Shown here: positions 1 to 4,316 of the stretch, one piece after another | How positions within the stretch are numbered: position 1 is the first letter of the stretch | How the letters are laid out: the number at the start of each line of letters is the position of its first letter | NCBI GenBank assembly: GCA_003448685.1 | Contig: DLXW01000058.1 | Span: forward strand, 3,205 to 15,951 | Source: Cyanothece sp. UBA12306 | Lineage (GTDB): Bacteria > Cyanobacteriota > Cyanobacteriia > Cyanobacteriales > Microcystaceae | Direction: 5' to 3' | Length of the DNA: 12,747 nt | The notes under the pieces: model-generated | Database searches by the model: none | Told to the model about the DNA's origin: nothing | What the model saw: the letters and a program-made list of their open reading frames with translations, nothing else | Translations under genes and position numbers: made by a program

Positions 1-397
1 CCTGTCTCCACGTCCATTTAGATTGTCCGATTGCCCACCGGCCACATTTAAAATATTTTTACTGGCATTAACATCTCTATCATGTTGAGTACCACAAAAT
101 TTGTCCTTGACAGGATTTAAAAAAGTTTTGATAAGCTTGGTTTAAATCATTTAAACTTTGTTGAAGTGGAACGACTGAAACCTCTGACAACCATTCTCTT
201 TCTTCAGTTAATTTAGCTTGAGTAATTAGTTCTTTTTGTAGTTGACCATTAGATGGTTTTTGAAGCCCTTCTAAATAAGCATAACGACAAAGATTAACCC
301 CATCATTCCAAACAACACGAGTGCATCCAAACAATTTTGATAAGGATACTTTTTGCTCTTGTGTTGGATAGACTCGGTACTTAAATCTTTGTTTCAT
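1..397 (-). pseudogene. tnpB: Internally deleted TnpB (IS200/IS605 OrfB) remnant, cut by the window edge
   Basis: This is a decayed RNA-guided nuclease-like transposon gene. From the ATG at 395-397 the reading frame gives a normal TnpB start (MKQRFKYRVYPT, then TRVVWND and the NFFKSC region, residues 1 to about 97). It then runs into six unrelated residues and a TGA at 80-82. One frame over, starting at 94-96, the extreme C-terminus of TnpB resumes with CGTQHDRDVNASKNIL, which includes the last zinc-finger Cys and the RuvC-III Asp region. It stays open to position 1. The middle of the protein, including RuvC-I, RuvC-II and most of the zinc finger, is missing. Against a usual length near 400 aa, I infer a loss of roughly 250 codons with a frame change at about 94-112. 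A TTG five codons upstream (410-412) also opens the frame, but the ATG fits the family. No tnpA or guide RNA is visible; a guide RNA would lie left of position 1. Confidence 0.85.
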
Positions 398-447
398 ATA
401 ATTATTATACAACCATCTACTGTTGTTGAAACATTTATATCAAAAAG

Positions 448-506
448 TCGCCGGTCAAGGGCGAGGCTTCAAACCCAATTTTTCGGTGAATATATTAGGA
501 TTCACC
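448..506 (-). repeat. Hairpin-bearing probable left-end remnant of the IS200/IS605-type element
   Basis: Two short inverted repeats lie just upstream of the tnpB remnant. TCGCC (448-452) pairs with GGCGA (460-464) around a 7-nt loop. GGTGAAT (485-491) pairs with ATTCACC (500-506) around an 8-nt loop. IS200/IS605 elements use subterminal hairpins rather than terminal inverted repeats, so the location fits a left end. The exact boundary and cleavage tetranucleotide cannot be fixed from one copy. Confidence 0.4.
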
Positions 507-522
507 CAAACCGATGATTTTG

Positions 523-540
523 CCCGTTGTGCACAATGGG
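523..540. other. 18-bp near-perfect palindrome centred on TTGTGCACAA
   Basis: CCC-G-TTGTGCACAA-T-GGG is symmetric except for one pair (526/537). It lies about 20 bp past the stop codon of the 560-916 gene and at the outer side of the IS remnant. No T-run follows on either strand, so it is not a typical intrinsic terminator. It may be a protein-binding site, a hairpin protecting the mRNA end, or part of the mobile element's end. Confidence 0.35.
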
Positions 541-559
541 AATACTAAGTGTAGCAGTG

Positions 560-916
560 TCAGTCCTGATGATGATGATTGTGATCAGAATGATGATTGT
601 GATCATGGGGTTCGGCCTTAATCTCCACCGGGCCAACTTGCCACCGTCCTAAATTTACCAAAGACATGGTTTCAACACCAAAAGCAGCTATTCCCATAGA
701 AACCACTCCTGCGGCCATCGTTCCCATGGCGACTGCTCCAAAGGAAATAACCCCCATAGGAACAATACCGATCGCAATAATACCCATCGGAGCAATACCA
801 ATAGAAATATAACCTGTAGGAGTAATACCTACAGCTATCAGGCTGGTTTTTTGTTGATTACAGAATCCTGTGGGTTGAACGGAAATGATTTTTTTATCTG
901 CTGCTTTACTTTCCAT
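560..916 (-). CDS. Small glycine-pentad repeat protein with a histidine-rich C-terminal tail
   Basis: I do not recognise this 118-aa protein as a named family. Residues 30-95 place Gly at almost every fifth position (30, 35, 40, 45 and so on to 80, then 90 and 95; residue 85 is Ser). The intervening residues are mostly Ile, Val, Ala, Met or Phe, and Pro-Met-Gly recurs. The pattern is also a decapeptide repeat, and the DNA shows three related 30-nt units at 746-835, pointing to growth by tandem duplication. The last 15 residues carry eight His with Asp and Asn, a likely metal-binding tail. The N-terminus is charged and no cleavable signal peptide is evident. A regular five-residue period suggests a stacked beta-solenoid or a membrane-embedded repeat; both are inference. 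No strong Shine-Dalgarno precedes the ATG at 914-916. The gene stands alone between the tnpB remnant and oppositely oriented genes. Confidence 0.75.
   Translation of the reverse strand: MESKAADKKIISVQPTGFCNQQKTSLIAVGITPTGYISIGIAPMGIIAIGIVPMGVISFGAVAMGTMAAGVVSMGIAAFGVETMSLVNLGRWQVGPVEIKAEPHDHNHHSDHNHHHQD
746..835 (-). repeat. Three diverged 30-nt tandem units inside the glycine-pentad gene
   Basis: Units at 746-775, 776-805 and 806-835 share the pattern AATAA...CC..AGGA..AATACC. The first two match at 23 of 30 positions by eye. Each unit encodes one decapeptide of the protein repeat. The similarity at DNA level suggests fairly recent duplication or strong codon constraint. Confidence 0.6.
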
Positions 917-934
917 GTGCAGTTGGTTTAGTTT

Positions 935-1090
935 ATGCTAGACGGGAACACCATCATATCTATAGTTCTTACTCCTCGTCAAAAGACAAACCGTCAAACT
1001 TTTAGCTCCAAAGATGAGGATCGTCAAAAAAGAAAACTAATTGTTCAGGTAAGCAATGGTCAGCAAAAGGGTAAAATTCTGATTAGGTAA
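935..1090 (+). CDS. Possible 51-aa small basic protein (uncertain)
   Basis: An open frame from the ATG at 935 to a TAA at 1088-1090 encodes 51 residues. It has a short hydrophobic start (IISIVL) followed by a Lys/Arg/Gln-rich stretch containing RQKTNRQ and DRQKRK. It lies between the divergently transcribed 560-916 gene and the 1136-1489 gene, on the same strand as the latter and 45 bp before it. No clear ribosome binding site precedes it and I recognise no family. It could be a real leader peptide or small protein, a decayed gene fragment, or chance. Only its position and length favour it. Confidence 0.25.
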   Translation: MLDGNTIISIVLTPRQKTNRQTFSSKDEDRQKRKLIVQVSNGQQKGKILIR

Positions 1091-1135
1091 TTATTTTGGG
1101 TAACGCCCAGTGCGCAAAAAAACTGAGGAAAAAGG

Positions 1136-1489
1136 ATGACGCAACCAACCCCATCAAACGAGGCTGAACCCTTATCTAATAAGCAGGAAAAACCCTTGTC
1201 AGAAAACCTTCAAGAGATTGTTACTATGGTGCAATCTGTTGCTTTTGACTGTAAGGGAGATCTCCAAAATCTGCTCTCCTTACTCCGTACTTTAGAGAGT
1301 CTGCATCGACAAATTCGTAGTGATCTATTTGAACCTTCCTTACCCAATACCCGTAATAACTTATACGAGATTCTCAAAGATATAGAGGAAAACGGAGGTT
1401 GGCCCCACATAGAAAGGATGAAACTCCAAAAATTACTTCAAAACTTTTCTATTAAAATAAAAAATACCGATCTTTCTGATGATTTGTAA
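1136..1489 (+). CDS. Conserved cyanobacterial small soluble protein of unknown function
   Basis: This 117-aa protein has a low-complexity polar N-terminus (about residues 1-22) followed by an all-alpha-looking body. Its core is a leucine-rich heptad-like stretch (LQNLLSLLRTLESLHRQIR) and the segment SLPNTRNNLYEILKDIEENGGWPHIERMKLQ. From memory this core resembles a short hypothetical protein found across cyanobacteria, but I cannot name a function. There is no signal peptide or membrane segment. A Shine-Dalgarno-like GAGG at 1125-1128 sits 7 nt before the ATG, which supports this start. The next gene on the same strand, thf1, begins about 150 bp downstream with its own likely promoter, so co-transcription is not required. 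Confidence 0.75.
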   Translation: MTQPTPSNEAEPLSNKQEKPLSENLQEIVTMVQSVAFDCKGDLQNLLSLLRTLESLHRQIRSDLFEPSLPNTRNNLYEILKDIEENGGWPHIERMKLQKLLQNFSIKIKNTDLSDDL

Positions 1490-1498
1490 CAAGCATCA

Positions 1499-1520
1499 GA
1501 CTTTTGACAGTTTTCAAGTC
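1499..1520 (+). other. Weak stem-loop after the 117-aa protein gene
   Basis: GACTT (1499-1503) can pair with AAGTC (1516-1520), a 5-bp stem with a 12-nt loop, 10 nt after the stop codon at 1487-1489. No real T-run follows, only scattered Ts near 1526-1532, so termination here is doubtful. Confidence 0.2.
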
Positions 1521-1613
1521 AGATCTTAATTTCCCCTATCGAGTCTCCCCTGCTTCTTTCTTGCTCCATACTTGGCAAACAAAGCATTACAAGGGACAAT
1601 GGATAATGATCAC

Positions 1614-1619
1614 TATAAT
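1614..1619 (+). promoter_or_regulatory. Candidate -10 box (TATAAT) of thf1
   Basis: A consensus TATAAT lies 23 nt before the GTG start of thf1. No good -35 sits at 16-18 bp; the closest match, TTACAA at 1587-1592, is 21 bp away. If used, the untranslated leader would be under 20 nt. Confidence 0.35.
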
Positions 1620-1642
1620 TAAATTAAGTTTAAGTTTGTTTT

Positions 1643-2350
1643 GTGGATAAAGTTCGTACTGTTTCTGATACCAAGCGCGATTTCTACACTTATCACAACC
1701 GCCCGATAAACTCTATTTATCGGCGTTTTATTGAAGAAATATTGGTAGAAATGCACCTACTGTGTGTTAACACTGATTTTCGCTACGATCCTATCTATGC
1801 TTTAGGTGTAGTCACTTCCTATGAAAGATTTATCCAGGGATACCGTCCCGAAGAGGATCAAAAGTCGATTTTTTCAGCCATCTGTCAAGCTGTGGGCCTT
1901 AATGCCGATCAATGTCGTCAAGATGCTCAAACCTTACTAGAAAAGGTTAAAGATCTCTCGATGTCAGATTTGATGACCAAGATTAATTCCGCTGGTGCGG
2001 GGGGATCTGAGGAAGGAATTTTATTGAGTACCTTACAAGCGATCGCCCAAAATCCTCAATTTAAGTATAGCCGTCTTTTTGCTATTGGTTTGTATACTAT
2101 GTTGATGGAAATTGATGTTGATCTGGTAAAAAATCAAGAAAAACGTAATCAAACTTTGAGTCAACTATGTAAACCCTTGAATTTATCAGAGGAAAAGCTA
2201 CAAAAAGATTTAGATCTTTACCGTAGCAATCTTGATAAAATGGAACAATTATTGGCTGTAATTGAAGATACCCTCGAAGCAGAGCGCAAAAAACGTGAAA
2301 AGGCTAAACAAGATCTAAAAATTGAGTCTGAAGATAGTCCTACTAATTAA
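1643..2350 (+). CDS. thf1: Thf1/Psb29, photosystem II biogenesis and thylakoid formation protein
   Basis: Thf1 (Psb29) is a mainly helical protein needed for normal photosystem II assembly and repair and for thylakoid organisation. In cyanobacteria it is known to associate with FtsH protease complexes. The 235-aa product carries the family's diagnostic N-terminus (VRTVSDTKRDFYTYH, then RPINSIYRRFIEEILVEMHLL) and the DPIYALGVVTSYERF segment. A central Gly/Ala linker lies near residues 116-121, and a charged coiled-coil-like tail runs from about residue 190 to the end. The start is the GTG at 1643: it puts RTVSDTK at the expected distance from the N-terminus, and no ATG fits better. No Shine-Dalgarno is evident. 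There is no transit peptide, as expected for a bacterial copy. The stub at 2387-2494 follows on the same strand after 36 bp. Confidence 0.95.
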   Translation: MDKVRTVSDTKRDFYTYHNRPINSIYRRFIEEILVEMHLLCVNTDFRYDPIYALGVVTSYERFIQGYRPEEDQKSIFSAICQAVGLNADQCRQDAQTLLEKVKDLSMSDLMTKINSAGAGGSEEGILLSTLQAIAQNPQFKYSRLFAIGLYTMLMEIDVDLVKNQEKRNQTLSQLCKPLNLSEEKLQKDLDLYRSNLDKMEQLLAVIEDTLEAERKKREKAKQDLKIESEDSPTN

Positions 2351-2386
2351 GATACCAGGAAAATTTTTATCCTCAAGCTTAATCTG

Positions 2387-2494
2387 ATGAAACCGATTAA
2401 TTTTCGCCAACTCCATCGACAGGTAGCTCCTATTGTTATTCTTCCCCTGTTAATTACTGCTTTGACAGGGATTTCCTACAGACTTCTTAGTTGA
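2387..2494 (+). pseudogene. N-terminal stub of a PepSY-type membrane protein
   Basis: Thirty-five codons encode a start that resembles the N-terminus of cyanobacterial PepSY-associated membrane proteins: MKPINFRQLHRQVAPI, then a hydrophobic helix (IVILPLLITALTGISY). Intact relatives continue after the YRL position with a periplasmic region and further helices. Here the frame ends at a TGA two codons later, and no continuation is visible in any frame before the convergent helicase gene ends at 2530. I read it as a truncated gene whose remainder was deleted. A genuine single-helix micropeptide cannot be excluded. It is on the same strand as thf1, 36 bp downstream. Confidence 0.5.
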
Positions 2495-2516
2495 TTTCTA
2501 TCTTTAAGATTAGTCA

Positions 2517-2560
2517 AGAAGAATCTAATTCATAATTCATAATTTTCCTCAGAAGAATCT
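2517..2560. repeat. 10-bp direct repeat around a 7-bp tandem repeat at the helicase 3' end
   Basis: AGAAGAATCT occurs at 2517-2526 and again at 2551-2560. Between them lies AATTCAT twice in tandem (2527-2540) followed by AATT. The helicase stop codon (2530-2532) falls inside. Such short repeats at a gene end beside a truncated neighbour are typical of slippage or deletion scars. Confidence 0.55.
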
Positions 2561-4038
2561 GCCGCTTTAGGAGCTTTTTTAGGAGTGATTTTGTAAGGAG
2601 AGTCTGGTTTAAGTAACTCTAATTGTTGAGGTTGATTAGTAGCTTTTTTAGGAGACTCCATAGAAGTTTTATTTTCTTCCCTTCTTCTTTGTGAAGTTCT
2701 TTCTTCAGTAGTATTTTCTGCCACAACTTCATATAAAATAGCCAACTTATTTGGTCCGGTTCCTTTACGTAAAATTCTTCCTAATCTTTGGACATATTCC
2801 CTAGCAGAACCAGTTCCTGATAAAATAATAGCAATCTTCACCTCAGGAACGTCTACCCCTTCATTAAGAACATGGGAAGTTACTAAAGCTTTATAGACAC
2901 CTTCTCGAAATTTACTAAGAATATTATGGCGTTCCTTGACAGCTGTTTGGTGAGTAATAGCAGGAATCAAAAAGCTTTGGGAAATACGATAAACTGTGGC
3001 ATTATCATTAGTAAAAATCAAAATAGAATCTTGATAGTGTTCACCAATTAAATCAGTTAAGACCCTTAATTTACCCTCAGTTCCTGCGGCAATTTCTTTA
3101 GCTTCCCGATGTGCCAACATTGCCCGTCTTCCGGCTGGGGTTTTAGCACTAGCTTGGACAAACAATTGCCAGCCATTTAAACTACCTAAAGAAATATTAG
3201 ATTTACGTAAAAAGTCATTACGAATGGCGATCGCTTGATCATATTTTTGCCGTTCTTTTGCCGATAATTTCACCTTAATTTGGATAATTTCATGCTTTGC
3301 TAGGGTATGACCAGCGAGATCTTCAACCCTTTTGCGATAAACAACAGGCCCAATTAAAACATCCAAATCTCGATGGTTTCCATCGGCCCTTTCTGGGGTA
3401 GCTGTCAAACCCAAACGATAGGGGGCAATAGCGTATTCGGCAATGACGCGAAAGAAATCCGATGGTAAATGGTGGCATTCATCAAAAACTAACAAAGCAT
3501 ATTGATTACCCAAGGTTTCGGCGTGAATAGCGGCACTATTATAGGTAGCAATTAAAATAGGGGTGCGATCGCGTGATCCTCCTCCTAATAACCCTACTTC
3601 TAGATCAGGAAAAGCCGCCATAATTTGAGCATACCACTGGTGCATTAAATCTAAGGTAGGAACCACAATTAAACAGGTACGAGGGGTAGATTCCATGGCC
3701 AATTGGGCTAAATAGGTTTTACCTGCGGCAGTGGGGAGAACAACTACTCCTTGACGACCCTGTTGTTTCCAAGCTATGAGGGCTTCTTGTTGGTGAGGAT
3801 AGGGAGTCCGTTCAAAGCTAGAATTGAGGTCTAGGGGGATAAATTCCTTGGCTTGATCGATAAATTCGATGTCGTTGGCCTGTAGGGTTTCAATTAGTAA
3901 GCGATAGTGAATAGCTTGAATGCGGAATTTTTCGATGCGATCGTCCCAAGTGGCAAATTCGATCCAGGCTTTACCCCTTGGGGGAGGATGGAGAATTAAG
4001 GTTCCGCGATCGTATTTTAGTGTTGGAGGACGGGGCAT
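2530..4038 (-). CDS. XPB/Rad25-like superfamily 2 DNA helicase
   Basis: This 502-aa ATP-dependent DNA translocase belongs to the SSL2/XPB-like group of SF2, which acts in repair or other DNA transactions in the cytoplasm. Motifs run in order: PYPHQQEAL (79-87), Walker A PTAAGKT (102-108), DECHH (186-190), TATPER (212-217), the NEGVDVPEV stretch of motif V (392-400) and motif VI QRLGRILRK (417-425). Residues 1-70 form a small N-terminal domain in the place of the XPB damage-recognition domain. The last 60 residues are Lys/Glu/Pro-rich and probably disordered. In archaea and some bacteria XPB is often paired with the nuclease Bax1 (DUF790); none is next to it here. The ATG at 4036-4038 is a sensible start. 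The gene diverges from 4317-6512 across 278 bp and converges on the thf1 side. The exact substrate is unknown. Confidence 0.9.
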   Translation of the reverse strand: MPRPPTLKYDRGTLILHPPPRGKAWIEFATWDDRIEKFRIQAIHYRLLIETLQANDIEFIDQAKEFIPLDLNSSFERTPYPHQQEALIAWKQQGRQGVVVLPTAAGKTYLAQLAMESTPRTCLIVVPTLDLMHQWYAQIMAAFPDLEVGLLGGGSRDRTPILIATYNSAAIHAETLGNQYALLVFDECHHLPSDFFRVIAEYAIAPYRLGLTATPERADGNHRDLDVLIGPVVYRKRVEDLAGHTLAKHEIIQIKVKLSAKERQKYDQAIAIRNDFLRKSNISLGSLNGWQLFVQASAKTPAGRRAMLAHREAKEIAAGTEGKLRVLTDLIGEHYQDSILIFTNDNATVYRISQSFLIPAITHQTAVKERHNILSKFREGVYKALVTSHVLNEGVDVPEVKIAIILSGTGSAREYVQRLGRILRKGTGPNKLAILYEVVAENTTEERTSQRRREENKTSMESPKKATNQPQQLELLKPDSPYKITPKKAPKAADSSEENYEL

Positions 4039-4316
4039 TGTGGTCTGAAATCTTTAAATTTTGGCGACTAATAAATAAGTAACTGGAAAAAAATAAACCT
4101 TAAGGGTCAAAAATTGATTTTAAGCTAAAAATTACAAATGTGTCCTTGACTACCGAAAAAAACAGCGAAGTTTTTTACAATTTCTTTAGATTTGGTGTGA
4201 AGATTATTATTGATTGCCTAAATAAATGGTATCTCCTAAGATAGAATATTTTAGGAAATATGCTTTAAACTAGCTCTCAATACGGAAAAATACTGAAATT
4301 AGAGCCAATACATAGT
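4039..4316. other. Divergent intergenic region, helicase / AAA+-iron-sulfur gene
   Basis: These 278 bp are AT-rich, carry no plausible gene, and must hold promoters for both divergent genes. I found no -35/-10 pair with good spacing for either. TTGACT near 4145 lacks a partner at the right distance. The only clear structure is the near-palindrome at 4234-4256. Confidence 0.5.
4234..4256. promoter_or_regulatory. 23-bp near-palindrome, candidate operator of the AAA+/iron-sulfur gene
   Basis: TCCTAA (4234-4239) and TTAGGA (4251-4256) are exact inverted arms. Three more pairs inside also match (4241/4249, 4242/4248, 4243/4247), with one G/T mismatch and a 3-bp centre. It lies 60 bp before the GTG at 4317, where a dimeric regulator could bind. 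The AT-rich background raises the odds of chance symmetry, and I cannot match it to NtcA, Fur or another known site. Confidence 0.4.

Noticed and set aside
1210..1410. 66-codon minus-strand frame
   Set aside because: It is antisense to the 117-aa gene, which has a good ribosome binding site and a conserved-looking core.
4145..4185. TTGACT ... TACAAT promoter for the AAA+/iron-sulfur gene
   Set aside because: The spacing between the two boxes is about 24 bp, too long for a standard promoter.
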